A stretch of DNA of 64,000 nucleotides from Pedobacter rhodius (GTDB taxonomy: Bacteria; Bacteroidota; Bacteroidia; Sphingobacteriales; Sphingobacteriaceae), in NCBI RefSeq assembly GCF_027213645.1, contig NZ_JAPWGL010000006.1, forward strand, positions 124,001 through 188,000, given 5' to 3'. The notes under the pieces were generated by a model. It had not been told where the DNA came from. It worked only from the letters and a program-made list of their open reading frames with translations, and did no database searches. Shown one piece after another: positions 32,060 to 41,191 of this stretch; the first letter of the stretch is position 1; each line of letters begins with the position of its first letter. Both the position numbers and the translations under genes were made by a program.

Positions 32060-33889
32060 ATGTTTATTAAAAAATCGATTTTAAGTTTAGTTGCATTACT
32101 AACATTTATTATGGCAGCGAAGGCGCAGGTAAAAATAGGTTTCGAGGTTTCCTTTAAAGAACCTCAGGCACATTATGCAGAAGTGCAGATGAACATTTCA
32201 GGTCTGGTTAAAGATTATGTAGATGTTAAAATGCCAGTATGGACGCCAGGTTCTTACCTGGTTCGCGAATTTGAAAAAAGTGTTGAAGGATTTACCGCTT
32301 CAGCTTCCGGCAAAACATTAAAAGTAGAAAAAGTCAGAAAAAATAGCTGGAGGGTTTATTCAGCTAAGGCAAAGGACATCAAAATAAATTATCGTGTTTA
32401 TGCCTTCGAAATTTCTGTTCGTACGGCCTTTATCGATGAATCGCACGCATTTTTATCGCCAACCGGAATTTTTATGCATCCCGCAGGCATGATAAAATCG
32501 CCAAGTACGGTAAAAATTATCCCATTTAAATCCTGGAGTAAAGTTTCTACGGGTTTAACACCTGTAACAGGACAACAATTCACCTATACTGCGCCGGATT
32601 TCGATTGGCTGTACGACAGCCCGATTGAAGTTGGTAACCAGGATATCTTTGAATTTATGGCCGCCGGTGTTCGCCACGAAGTTGCCATGTATGGTGGCGG
32701 CAACTATGATAAGGAAAGATTAAAAGTTGACATGGCTAAAATTGTAGAACAGGAAACTGCAGTTTATGGCGAAAATCCGAATAAATACTATTTATTTATT
32801 GTACACAATTACGCCCGTGGCGGCGGCGGTTTAGAACATTTAAATTCTACAACCTTAGGTGCTACAAGAGATGCATATAAAACCGAAAAAGGGTATAAAG
32901 GTTTCTTAAGTCTGGTGGCTCACGAATATCACCACCTTTGGAATGTTAAACGTTTGCGTCCTGTTGCTTTGGGCCCGTTTGATTATGATAATGAAAACTA
33001 TACAACCAACCTTTGGGTAGCAGAAGGCTTTACTTCTTATTATGAAAATAAATATATTTTAAGAGCAGGCTTTGATGATCCAAATGGTTTTGTTAACGGA
33101 TTGGCAGGTGGAATTGCCACTGTTTTAAACACACCAGGCGCAAAAGTGCAGTCGGCCGCCGCCTCCAGTTACGATGCCTGGATTATTGGTTACCGTCCTA
33201 ACGAAAACTCGAAAAACAATTCCATATCTTATTATAACAAAGGAGAAGTTATTGGTATTTTAATGGATTTGGAAATCATCAATGCAACAAAGGGTGCTAA
33301 AAGTTTAGATGATGTGATGAAAGCCATGTACTTGCAGTGCAAAACTTTAAAACGTGGTTATACAGACGCCGAATTTAAAGCAATGGTCGAAAAAATATCA
33401 GGAATTAGTTTTACTAACTTTTGGACTAAATATGTAAATGGTGTTGATGATGCCGAATATGTAAAATATTTTGGATATGCAGGTGTGAAGGTATCAACGG
33501 AAAACGCGACGCCCGATAAACCGGTTACAGGTGCAGCAGCACAGTTAACCAACGATGGATTGGCGATAACGTCTACAACAAGGGGTTCCGCTGCATGGGA
33601 CGCAGGTTTAAATGTAAATGATGTAATTGTTTCGCTTGATGATGTAACCGTAAGCGATGCAATCAGCACATTGAGACTTCGTGCGCCCCAGGTTTCATTA
33701 GAATCTTTACCTGTTGTTGCCGGCAAGAAAATCGGCGATGTTTTAAAACTAAAAGTGAAACGCGATGGAATTGATAAAGAAATCGCCTTGACCCTAAAAG
33801 CAAACCCAAGTGTTCGCTTGAAAGCTACAATCGATGAAAATGCCACCGCAGCACAGAAAACCGTGCTTAAAAAATGGATGGGTATTTAA
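32060..33889 (+). CDS. M61 family metallopeptidase with PDZ domain (glycyl aminopeptidase-like)
   Basis: A 609-aa exported peptidase when started at the ATG at 32060, which gives a compact signal peptide ending AKAQ; a start at 32021 would add 13 residues in front. The zinc site is HEYHHLWNVKR (H288-E-x2-H) followed by WVAEGFTSYYENK with the third ligand Glu. A PDZ domain occupies about residues 495-590 (GLAITSTTRGSAAWDAGL, then NVNDVIVSLDD). M61 enzymes remove N-terminal Gly/Ala. A perfect terminator follows. Confidence 0.93.
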   Translation: MFIKKSILSLVALLTFIMAAKAQVKIGFEVSFKEPQAHYAEVQMNISGLVKDYVDVKMPVWTPGSYLVREFEKSVEGFTASASGKTLKVEKVRKNSWRVYSAKAKDIKINYRVYAFEISVRTAFIDESHAFLSPTGIFMHPAGMIKSPSTVKIIPFKSWSKVSTGLTPVTGQQFTYTAPDFDWLYDSPIEVGNQDIFEFMAAGVRHEVAMYGGGNYDKERLKVDMAKIVEQETAVYGENPNKYYLFIVHNYARGGGGLEHLNSTTLGATRDAYKTEKGYKGFLSLVAHEYHHLWNVKRLRPVALGPFDYDNENYTTNLWVAEGFTSYYENKYILRAGFDDPNGFVNGLAGGIATVLNTPGAKVQSAAASSYDAWIIGYRPNENSKNNSISYYNKGEVIGILMDLEIINATKGAKSLDDVMKAMYLQCKTLKRGYTDAEFKAMVEKISGISFTNFWTKYVNGVDDAEYVKYFGYAGVKVSTENATPDKPVTGAAAQLTNDGLAITSTTRGSAAWDAGLNVNDVIVSLDDVTVSDAISTLRLRAPQVSLESLPVVAGKKIGDVLKLKVKRDGIDKEIALTLKANPSVRLKATIDENATAAQKTVLKKWMGI

Positions 33890-33911
33890 TAAATATTAAA
33901 ATTTATAAAGC

Positions 33912-33946
33912 AAAAAATCCTGTTCGAATTTCGAACAGGATTTTTT
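33912..33946 (+). terminator. Perfect 17-bp terminator
   Basis: AAAAAATCCTGTTCGAA and TTCGAACAGGATTTTTT pair completely around a single T. Symmetric A/T runs make it usable from both strands (peptidase on plus; barrel protein on minus). Confidence 0.93.
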
Positions 33947-33980
33947 ATTTAAGCTTTGCGTTTCGTTTTACGCTTTTAGC

Positions 33981-34448
33981 CTAAAAAGTATATCTAAAGC
34001 CCAGGCCAAACCTTCCGGCATTGAAATCACTATCATTACTTCCGATATAAAGTCTTGGTCTCCAGTCTAAAGCAATTGCTAAGGGTGCCCCGTTAAACTT
34101 GTAATCTAAACCAGCCATTGGTACCAGATAGAAACTTGAACCACCATCATACAACTGAATTGAAGGACCACCACCAGCATAAAAATCTAAGCCTGTAGCA
34201 CCTTTAATTGGTGTATTGTATTGAAGAAAACCTTGGATAATTGTCGAATTTCCACCAAATAAAACTTCCGCTTGTACAGCGCCTTTTCTGCTGAAATGGT
34301 GTCTTAAAGATGGACCAACAAGTGTTGCGCCATCGCCGAAATCAAGTCCTAAACCAACGCCTGTTTTATAATTTTGTGCTTTAACTTCAGTTGTACTTAA
34401 AGCAAATAAGGCTGCGCATCCAAAAATAGTAAAAAGTAATTTTTTCAT
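33981..34448 (-). CDS. Small outer-membrane beta-barrel protein, unknown function
   Basis: A 155-aa protein with a signal peptide ending VKAQ and alternating hydrophobic strands rich in Gly and aromatic residues, ending in GRFGLGFRYTF with the C-terminal Phe typical of outer-membrane barrels. Eight strands are plausible. I do not recognise a specific family or ligand. It is monocistronic, convergent with the M61 peptidase. Confidence 0.82.
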   Translation of the reverse strand: MKKLLFTIFGCAALFALSTTEVKAQNYKTGVGLGLDFGDGATLVGPSLRHHFSRKGAVQAEVLFGGNSTIIQGFLQYNTPIKGATGLDFYAGGGPSIQLYDGGSSFYLVPMAGLDYKFNGAPLAIALDWRPRLYIGSNDSDFNAGRFGLGFRYTF

Positions 34449-34663
34449 AATCTAAATATTTAATTAATGTTTTTTAATTATTAATCAGCCTAACAACTTT
34501 AATGCCGTTTATGTTTTTCAGGTAAAAATTCAAATGTATAAAAACAATGCTTGCATAGTAATTTTCTAATTGCTAAGTTTATTCTAAATATTTTATACGG
34601 ATTCAAATCCGGTATTTATACCGGGTAAAATTTTCGATAAAAAATGTAGAGGTGTTACATCTT

Positions 34664-34671
34664 TATGTTTG
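34664..34671 (+). promoter_or_regulatory. Candidate -7 element upstream of acyl-CoA synthetase gene
   Basis: TATGTTTG fits TAnnTTTG exactly and lies 32 bases before the ATG at 34704. No clear -33 TTG is seen at the right distance. The upstream 34590-34630 holds two small inverted repeats, CGGATT-CAA-ATCCG and CCGGTAT-TT-ATACCGG. Confidence 0.4.
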
Positions 34672-34703
34672 ATTTTTTAACTTAACCAAATATTAATAAT
34701 TAT

Positions 34704-36479
34704 ATGGCTGCAGCAATTACACGGGTTTTCGATCTTTTAAAATATAGCCTTGAGCAACCTCAGCAAGAATTTATCAATGGTAAAATTAAAGGTAAGTGGC
34801 TAAATTACAGTACGGAAGCGTTTTGTGAAGCCGTCGATAATTTAAGTCGTGGTTTGGTTAAACAAGGCATCAATAAAGCAGGCCGCGTTGCGGTTATGTC
34901 TCATAACCGGCCGGAATGGAACATTGCAGATTTTGCGGCCAATCAAATTGGTGCCTATCAGATTCCGCTTTACCCAACACTTGCCGACCATGATATTCAG
35001 TTTATATTAAAAGATGCTGAAGTTTCAGTTGTATTTGTGGCTGATGAGGAGTTGTATAAAAAGATAAAGCCAAATGCTGAAGCCGTTAATCCGGATATAA
35101 AAATATATACTTTTAATGATGTTGAAGGTGCCGAAAACTGGACATCATTAATTGAGGATGGGAAAAAAAGTACTGAAATCAATCTTGATGAATATCGTGA
35201 AAAAATAGGACCCGAAGATATTTTAACTTTAATATATACGTCGGGTACAACCGGAACGCCTAAAGGAGTAATGTTAACACATCAGAACCTGGTTGCCAAC
35301 TTCGAAAACTCAGCGGTGGTTATGCCGGAAGGGGTTAAAAAAGGATTAAGCTTTCTGCCACTGTCTCACATTTTCGAACGTATGATTATCTATCTGTATT
35401 TGTTTAACCGTACGGCAGTTTATTATGCAGAAAGTATGGAAACAATTGTTGCGGATATTCAGCAGGTAAAGCCTAATGCATTTTCTACGGTTCCCCGCTT
35501 GCTGGAAAAGGTTTACGATAAAATCATGGAAAAAGGCAAAGCTTTAACCGGTTTTAAAAAGGGGATCTTTTTTTGGTCGGTTGCTTTGGCCGAACAATAT
35601 ACAATAGAGGCAGGTGCATGGTATAAATTTAAGTTAGGCATTGCCCGCAAACTGGTCTTTAAAAAATGGCAGGAAGCTTTGGGTGGAGAAATTATTGTCA
35701 TTGTTTCGGGTGGTGCAGCATTGAACCCCAGATTGGCCAGAATTTTCTGGGCGGCAGGTATGCCTGTTTTTGAAGGTTATGGTTTAACAGAAACTTCTCC
35801 TGTAATTACGGTAAATCATTTTGGCGGAACCATGTTTGGCTCTGTTGGAGAAGTGATAAAAGGTGTTGAAGTTAAAATCGCGCAAGACGGTGAAGTTTTA
35901 ACCCGCGGACACCAGGTGATGAAAGGCTACTACAATCGCCCGGATTTAACAGATGAAGCCATTGATAAAGATGGCTGGTTCCATACCGGTGATATTGGTG
36001 AATTGGTTGATAACCGGTTTTTGAGAATTACCGATCGTAAGAAGGAAATGTTTAAAACTGCCGGTGGAAAATATATTGCGCCCCAAATGCTCGAAAATAA
36101 ATACAAAGAATCTATTTTTATAGAGCAAATAATGGTTTTAGGTGAAAACAAAAAGTTTCCTTCAGCCCTAATTGTACCTAATTTTGAAACCCTGAAAACC
36201 TGGGCTGGCAGAAAAGGTATTGCGTTTACGACGAATGAGGAAATAATTAAGAACGAACAGGTTTTAGCTAAATATAATGAGGTAGTTGAGGCGGCAGGCA
36301 CAGGTTTTGGTAAGTGGGAACAAGTTAAAAGGTTTGCCCTTTTACCAAAAGAATGGAGTATCGATGGTGGCGAACTTACCCCAAAATTAAGTTTGAAAAG
36401 AAAGGTTATTACCGAAAAAAATAACAGTATAATTGAAAAAATATATAAAGATGCAGAAGATTACAAAGCACCAAACTAG
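34704..36479 (+). CDS. Long-chain acyl-CoA synthetase (AMP-binding)
   Basis: A 591-aa adenylate-forming enzyme. The P-loop-like LIYTSGTTGTPKGVMLTH lies near residues 177-194; EGYGLTETSP, GWFHTGDIGEL and RITDRKKEMFKTAGGKYIAP are the other core motifs. It activates fatty acids to acyl-CoA for degradation or lipid synthesis. The lack of a membrane segment suggests a cytoplasmic or peripheral enzyme. Its 3' end overlaps the following gamma-glutamyltransferase gene by 29 bases, so the two are probably co-transcribed. Confidence 0.94.
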   Translation: MAAAITRVFDLLKYSLEQPQQEFINGKIKGKWLNYSTEAFCEAVDNLSRGLVKQGINKAGRVAVMSHNRPEWNIADFAANQIGAYQIPLYPTLADHDIQFILKDAEVSVVFVADEELYKKIKPNAEAVNPDIKIYTFNDVEGAENWTSLIEDGKKSTEINLDEYREKIGPEDILTLIYTSGTTGTPKGVMLTHQNLVANFENSAVVMPEGVKKGLSFLPLSHIFERMIIYLYLFNRTAVYYAESMETIVADIQQVKPNAFSTVPRLLEKVYDKIMEKGKALTGFKKGIFFWSVALAEQYTIEAGAWYKFKLGIARKLVFKKWQEALGGEIIVIVSGGAALNPRLARIFWAAGMPVFEGYGLTETSPVITVNHFGGTMFGSVGEVIKGVEVKIAQDGEVLTRGHQVMKGYYNRPDLTDEAIDKDGWFHTGDIGELVDNRFLRITDRKKEMFKTAGGKYIAPQMLENKYKESIFIEQIMVLGENKKFPSALIVPNFETLKTWAGRKGIAFTTNEEIIKNEQVLAKYNEVVEAAGTGFGKWEQVKRFALLPKEWSIDGGELTPKLSLKRKVITEKNNSIIEKIYKDAEDYKAPN

Positions 36480-38172
36480 TGTTTCTTTTTTAGGCTATTT
36501 TTTAATAGCTGTAGTCTTAATGTCTGGCTGTGTGAGTGGCCAGCTTGGTAAAAATAATAGTGGCGAATATAAAAACGGGATGGTGGTTTCCGCACATCCC
36601 GAAGCTTCGGAAGTTGGTATAGCAATTTTAAAAAAGGGCGGTAATGCGGTTGATGCTGCGGTAGCTGTACAGTTTGCACTGGCGGTCGTATACCCGAATG
36701 CAGGTAACCTTGGCGGCGGTGGTTTTATGGTTTACCGTTCAGCAAAGGGAGAAATAAATGCTTTAGATTTCAGGGAGAAAGCGGCTGCATCCGCAAGCAG
36801 AGATATGTATCTAGATTCTGTTGGTAATCCGATAGTAAATAAAAGCTTGTATGGGCATTTGGCTGCTGGCGTTCCGGGTTCGGTTGACGGAATGGTTGAA
36901 GCACATAAAAAATATGGTAAATTAAGTTGGGCTGAAGTTGTTCAGCCTGCTGTCGATTTATCTCAAAATGGGTTCAGGATAACTAAAAGGCAGGCTTCTG
37001 AATTAAATGGTTTGCACCGCGATTTAATGAAATTTAATCCGGATGGAACGGCTTTTATCAATTTGGAAAGTACCTGGAAAGAAAACGATTTACTGGTTCA
37101 GAAAGAATTGGCCAATACTTTAAAATTGGTTCAGGAAAAAGGCAGGGCCGGTTTTTATGAGGGCGCTGTTGCGGATTCTATTGTTGCTGAAATGCAAAAA
37201 GGAAAAGGGTTAATTACCAAAACTGATTTACAAAATTATCATGCTGCATGGCGTAAGCCCATAACAGGAACCTATCGGGGTTATAAAATTATTACGATGC
37301 CACCAACTTCAAGTGGAGGTATTGCTTTAGTGCAATTGCTGCAAAGCGTAGAACCATATCCGCTCAAGAAGTGGGGCTATAATAAAGATTCTACCGTTCA
37401 GGTTATTGTAGAAGCAGAAAGGCGGGTTTATGCAGATAGGGCAACCCATTTAGGCGATCCGGATTTTTACGCTGTTCCAAAAAATGAACTTTTAGACAGA
37501 CAATACAATAAGCAACGCATGGCCAGTTTTACCTGGGATGCCGCAACGCCAAGCAGTGCTGTTTTAGCCGGAAATGTAAAAGGGAAAGAACATGAAGAAA
37601 CCACACACTTTTCTATCGTAGATAAGGAAGGTAATGCAGTTTCGATAACAACTACATTGAATGGATCTTATGGGTCGTTAGTTGTGGTTAAGGGGGGCGG
37701 ATTTCTCTTGAATAATGAAATGGACGATTTTTCTGTTAAACCGGGGGCGCCTAACATGTATGGCCTGGTTGGCGGAGAAGCAAATGCCATTGCACCAAAT
37801 AAGCGGATGCTCAGTTCTATGACGCCAAGCATCTTAGAAAAAGATGGGAAACTATTTATGGTTGTCGGTACACCCGGAGGCTCTACGATTATAACGTCTG
37901 TTTTTCAAACCATTATAAATGTTATCGATTTTGAAATGCCTATGCAATCTGCTGTTGCCGCTAAAAAATTCCATCATCAATGGTTGCCCGATGAAGTATA
38001 TGTAGAAAAGGATGCTTTGGATAGTTTAACAACAGCGAAATTAAAGGCAAAAGGATACAAAATTCAGGCTCGTGGTGCAATAGGGAGGGTTGATGCGATT
38101 TTGAAAACGAAGTGGGGAGCCTACCAGGGTGGGGCCGATCCACGTGGCGATGATAAGGCAGTTGGTTATTAA
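36451..38172 (+). CDS. ggt: Gamma-glutamyltransferase, lipoprotein
   Basis: A 573-aa Ntn-hydrolase precursor. It starts at the ATG at 36451, giving a signal peptide with lipobox MSGC; a start at 36433 adds six residues. Autocleavage is expected before Thr384 in EETTHFSIVD, the nucleophile of the small subunit. NGGG-like oxyanion and substrate motifs appear as LGGGGFMVYR, and GTPGGSTI closes the active site. It cleaves glutathione and gamma-glutamyl compounds in the periplasm. The 29-base overlap with the acyl-CoA synthetase gene is unusual. Confidence 0.93.
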   Translation: MQKITKHQTSVSFLGYFLIAVVLMSGCVSGQLGKNNSGEYKNGMVVSAHPEASEVGIAILKKGGNAVDAAVAVQFALAVVYPNAGNLGGGGFMVYRSAKGEINALDFREKAAASASRDMYLDSVGNPIVNKSLYGHLAAGVPGSVDGMVEAHKKYGKLSWAEVVQPAVDLSQNGFRITKRQASELNGLHRDLMKFNPDGTAFINLESTWKENDLLVQKELANTLKLVQEKGRAGFYEGAVADSIVAEMQKGKGLITKTDLQNYHAAWRKPITGTYRGYKIITMPPTSSGGIALVQLLQSVEPYPLKKWGYNKDSTVQVIVEAERRVYADRATHLGDPDFYAVPKNELLDRQYNKQRMASFTWDAATPSSAVLAGNVKGKEHEETTHFSIVDKEGNAVSITTTLNGSYGSLVVVKGGGFLLNNEMDDFSVKPGAPNMYGLVGGEANAIAPNKRMLSSMTPSILEKDGKLFMVVGTPGGSTIITSVFQTIINVIDFEMPMQSAVAAKKFHHQWLPDEVYVEKDALDSLTTAKLKAKGYKIQARGAIGRVDAILKTKWGAYQGGADPRGDDKAVGY

Positions 38173-38268
38173 TTGTTAGTAAGTTTAAAAATATTTTTTC
38201 GAAAAACTCTTTTTGGTATGACAGTTGTAATAAAGTGGCAACGCTTATTAACGTTAAACTTAAAAAAT

Positions 38269-39588
38269 ATGAAATCAAATTTATTTAAATCACTTCCGGT
38301 AATACTTGCCGGATTATTCGCAGGTACTGCTGCAATGGCTCAGGAACCTGCTTCAACAGCAACTCCATTCAGAACCTGGTCAATCGGAGTTAACGCCGGT
38401 GTTTTAACACCACTTTCTCCATTAGGCGGTAAAAACGATTTTAGTAATAATAAATCGTCTTTAGGTTATGGTCTTTACATTAAAAAACAATTTACCCCAT
38501 ACTTCTCTTTACGTTTAGACGGTGTTAGAGGTAAATTAAAAGGGGATAATGCAGAAGCCTATGAAAGCGGTCTTGTAAACAATTCTCCTGTAAGAGCTTT
38601 TGATACAGAATTACAATACTCCGGAACCTTAAACGCCGTTGTTAATTTATTTAACATCGATATGTTTAAAAAAGAAAATGTGTTGCAATTGTATACTTCG
38701 GTAGGTGCTGGTTTAGCAGGTTACAAACCAACAATTACCACTGCTGCAGGTACATCATTATATGCAGGTGATAAAACCATTAGTGAATTAATCATTCCTG
38801 TTGGTTTAGGTGCTAAATTCAAAATCTCTGATGGTGTTAATTTTGACTTAGGCTGGACCATCACTTATGTTGACGGAGACAACCTTGACGGTTACTACAG
38901 AGGGTCTAATGATAAATATAACTATGCCTATGCAGGTTTAGAATTTGCGATAGGCAAAGGAAAACAATTGGCTTTCCACAATCCGGTTGCGGCAACTTAT
39001 GATGAAGCTTTAGCTGCTAAAAATGCGGCAAATGCATTAAAAGGTGATTTAGATGCACAGAAAGCTGAAAATGCAAGATTACGTTCTGATTTAAACAGCT
39101 TGTTAACAGATACAGATGGCGATGGTGTTGCAGATAAATTAGATAAATGCCCTGGTACACCTTCAGCTACTGTAGTAGATGGTGCTGGTTGTCCTTTAAA
39201 AACGCCTGAAAAAGTAGTAGAGAAAGTAGTTGTTACTGAAGAAGATCGTAAAGTTGTTGCAGAGGCTATTAAAAATCTTGAATTCGATTTAAATAAAGCA
39301 ACTATTCGTTCTAAATCTTTTGCTTCTCTAAACAGAGTTGCGGCACTATTGGTTCAGAAAAACTTTAGCTTAAAATTAGCTGGCCATACGGACAATACAG
39401 GTTCTGATGCTTTAAACTTACGTTTATCTAAAGCCAGAGCGGAATCAGTAAAAGCTTACTTAGTTTCTCAGGGCGCGAATGCTTCGCGTATTGAAGCGAC
39501 AGGTTATGGTGAAGCTCAACCGATTGCAACAAATAAAACTGCTGCCGGTCGTCAGAAAAACCGTCGTGTAGAGTTCACATTATACTAG
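38269..39588 (+). CDS. OmpA-family protein with N-terminal barrel and type 3 calcium repeat
   Basis: A 439-aa outer-membrane protein started at the ATG at 38269, which yields a signal peptide ending AMAQ; the longer frame from 38173 has no sensible signal. It has an eight-stranded barrel-like half (residues about 35-235), an Ala/Lys-rich linker, a thrombospondin type 3-like DTDGDGVADKLDKCPGTP motif for calcium, and a C-terminal OmpA domain (LAGHTDNTGSDALN, then QKNRRVEF). It anchors the outer membrane to peptidoglycan and is likely abundant. Confidence 0.93.
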   Translation: MKSNLFKSLPVILAGLFAGTAAMAQEPASTATPFRTWSIGVNAGVLTPLSPLGGKNDFSNNKSSLGYGLYIKKQFTPYFSLRLDGVRGKLKGDNAEAYESGLVNNSPVRAFDTELQYSGTLNAVVNLFNIDMFKKENVLQLYTSVGAGLAGYKPTITTAAGTSLYAGDKTISELIIPVGLGAKFKISDGVNFDLGWTITYVDGDNLDGYYRGSNDKYNYAYAGLEFAIGKGKQLAFHNPVAATYDEALAAKNAANALKGDLDAQKAENARLRSDLNSLLTDTDGDGVADKLDKCPGTPSATVVDGAGCPLKTPEKVVEKVVVTEEDRKVVAEAIKNLEFDLNKATIRSKSFASLNRVAALLVQKNFSLKLAGHTDNTGSDALNLRLSKARAESVKAYLVSQGANASRIEATGYGEAQPIATNKTAAGRQKNRRVEFTLY

Positions 39589-39609
39589 TTAATTATAAAA
39601 TATTAGTTG

Positions 39610-39641
39610 AAAGCCTCCGATTTTAATCGGGGGCTTTTTTT
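39610..39641 (+). terminator. Rho-independent terminator after OmpA gene
   Basis: AAAGCCTCCGATT pairs with AATCGGGGGCTTT (one G-T pair) and runs into seven T residues. Confidence 0.9.
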
Positions 39642-39889
39642 GGTTAAGTTCTTATTGTGTTTTTGATGTTATTATTTTATAGCAAGGCGACTGTCACAAA
39701 AAGCAATAACTATATTAGTAGCAGGCACCTAAACTTATATGCTATTTAACATCTTTGAATAAAAAATGTGGTTGTGTTGAAACCAAATACGCCTAATCTG
39801 TAGGACTATTTAACCTAAAATAGATGATAATTATCAAATATTTCTTTCAAATAGGGTATTTTTACGGTTAAGCGAATTGATTTGATGTG

Positions 39890-39897
39890 TATTTTTG
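39890..39897 (+). promoter_or_regulatory. Candidate -7 element for the 79-aa gene
   Basis: TATTTTTG is an exact TAnnTTTG, 17 bases before the ATG at 39915. Its presence supports the small ORF being a real gene. No strong -33 element is seen. The rest of 39642-39889 is A/T-rich with no feature. Confidence 0.4.
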
Positions 39898-39914
39898 TTT
39901 AAACCTTAGCTGTT

Positions 39915-40154
39915 ATGAAGAATCAGATCTATTTGCAGGCATTACAGGATCTTGTAATGCGGATAGAAACACTTAAAACTTATGAGCCAAAAAATATTGA
40001 AAATATTTTAGATGTTTTAAGAAGTTCTCCGCAATTACAGACACCAAAAATTAAACTGATCCTAAAAGATTTACCGACAAAGAAAAACTGGATAAATCTG
40101 AAATATAATATCATCGATGATTTGGTCTTAAAAATAGGTGATTTTATAGATTAA
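39915..40154 (+). CDS. Small hypothetical protein
   Basis: A 79-aa soluble, mostly helical protein beginning MKNQIYLQALQDLVMRIE. It has no Cys, no signal peptide and no membrane segment, and I do not recognise a family. It is preceded by a good -7 element and converges on the DHFR-like gene with eight bases between stops. The composition resembles its neighbours, so it is probably real. Confidence 0.55.
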   Translation: MKNQIYLQALQDLVMRIETLKTYEPKNIENILDVLRSSPQLQTPKIKLILKDLPTKKNWINLKYNIIDDLVLKIGDFID

Positions 40155-40162
40155 TTTACCGT

Positions 40163-40768
40163 TTAAAAGTTTTTGATATCTTTCGACCAGCTAGTAGCTT
40201 TACGGGTAAGGTTTGCGTTAATAAGTCCGACGGATAGTTGTTTGAAGCCTGACATTTCAAAATTTTCCAGCTTATCTTGCGGATTAAAAATGGTTATCCC
40301 ACTCTCAATGGCCACGGGATGAATTAAGAAATCATAACAGTCAATTAAATCAAGCCTGTTAAGTCCGGAAACCAGGCTACTACTCCCCAGAATTATAATT
40401 TCTTCACCTTCACTGTTTTTTAATTTTAAGATTTCTTCCTGCAAATCGCCATAAAGAAAAGAAGTATTAAACCAGTTATTTTCGGATAACGTATTTGATT
40501 TTACAACTTTCTTAGCTGCATTTAAAATTTCAGCGAGCAGTAAATCTTCTTTTGAAACATTCAGCTTACTGGTCAACACTGGCCAATAAGCTGAAAATGC
40601 CACGTAAGTGTTTTTGCCAAGTAAGATAGTGTCTGTGCGAGCCAGCCTATCAATTAAATGTTCAAGAAGGTCGCTATTCCAATAGCGCAGGTGCCAGTCA
40701 AGGTTTCCGTCGCTGGCTGCAACGAAACCATTATTGGTGATATTTAAATAGGCAACCAGCTTTCTCAT
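40163..40768 (-). CDS. Dihydrofolate reductase-like (RibD C-terminal domain) protein
   Basis: A 201-aa protein of the RibD_C/DHFR-fold group (YwjB-like). MRKLVAYLNITNNGFVA at the start and DTILLGKNTYVAFSAYWP, then IIILGSSSLVSGL, match the nucleotide-binding pattern of this group. The true substrate is unknown; the family is often annotated dihydrofolate reductase on fold alone. It overlaps the DoxX-like gene by four bases and is last in the operon that starts at 42082. Confidence 0.84.
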   Translation of the reverse strand: MRKLVAYLNITNNGFVAASDGNLDWHLRYWNSDLLEHLIDRLARTDTILLGKNTYVAFSAYWPVLTSKLNVSKEDLLLAEILNAAKKVVKSNTLSENNWFNTSFLYGDLQEEILKLKNSEGEEIIILGSSSLVSGLNRLDLIDCYDFLIHPVAIESGITIFNPQDKLENFEMSGFKQLSVGLINANLTRKATSWSKDIKNF

Positions 40769-41172
40769 TGCTCAAGTGCAAATAGCTTACGAACAGCTTG
40801 GTTTCGCAGGTATAATCCTAACCAAATAAGTACGCCAAAAGCAAGTGCAAAGTAAACAGGCTGGCCTGCACGGTTCATTATGGCAACAGCGCCGCCAAGG
40901 TATCCGGTAAGTGAGATAGCACCAATAACTGATGTTTTTGGAATTAAATATAAAATTGTACACAAAAATAATGTTATGCCAATACCTGTAATGGTGTTCT
41001 CGGGAATGCCAAGTGTCATACACGCACTAATTGTATGCGCTTCCCGGATAATTTTGCCTACGGCATCAAATAGTAAGAAAGCAATACAAATGCTGCTTAT
41101 TATACGGCCTGTCCACAATGCTGGTTTCGTAACGCTGGTTTTTTTTTGCTGAGTTGTAATTAATGTTTCCAT
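40765..41172 (-). CDS. DoxX-like membrane protein
   Basis: A 135-aa protein with four predicted helices, matching DoxX_2: FLLFDAVGKIIREAHTISA, and SLTGYLGGAVA in the third segment. DoxX-like proteins are often found near stress or detoxification genes; no reaction is established for this branch. It lies 19 bases after the hydrolase gene and overlaps the DHFR-like gene, so the three form one operon. Confidence 0.87.
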   Translation of the reverse strand: METLITTQQKKTSVTKPALWTGRIISSICIAFLLFDAVGKIIREAHTISACMTLGIPENTITGIGITLFLCTILYLIPKTSVIGAISLTGYLGGAVAIMNRAGQPVYFALAFGVLIWLGLYLRNQAVRKLFALEQ

Positions 41173-41191
41173 GCTTTATTTTTAAGTTATT

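Noticed and set aside
33358..33846. A 162-aa minus-strand ORF inside the M61 peptidase gene
   Set aside because: The plus strand encodes conserved PDZ sequence; the antisense frame is a compositional shadow.
38173..38268. N-terminal extension of the OmpA-family protein
   Set aside because: It begins at TTG and destroys the signal peptide that starts at 38269.
39642..39889. A possible sRNA or riboswitch before the 79-aa gene
   Set aside because: No conserved motif, hairpin or known riboswitch core could be seen.
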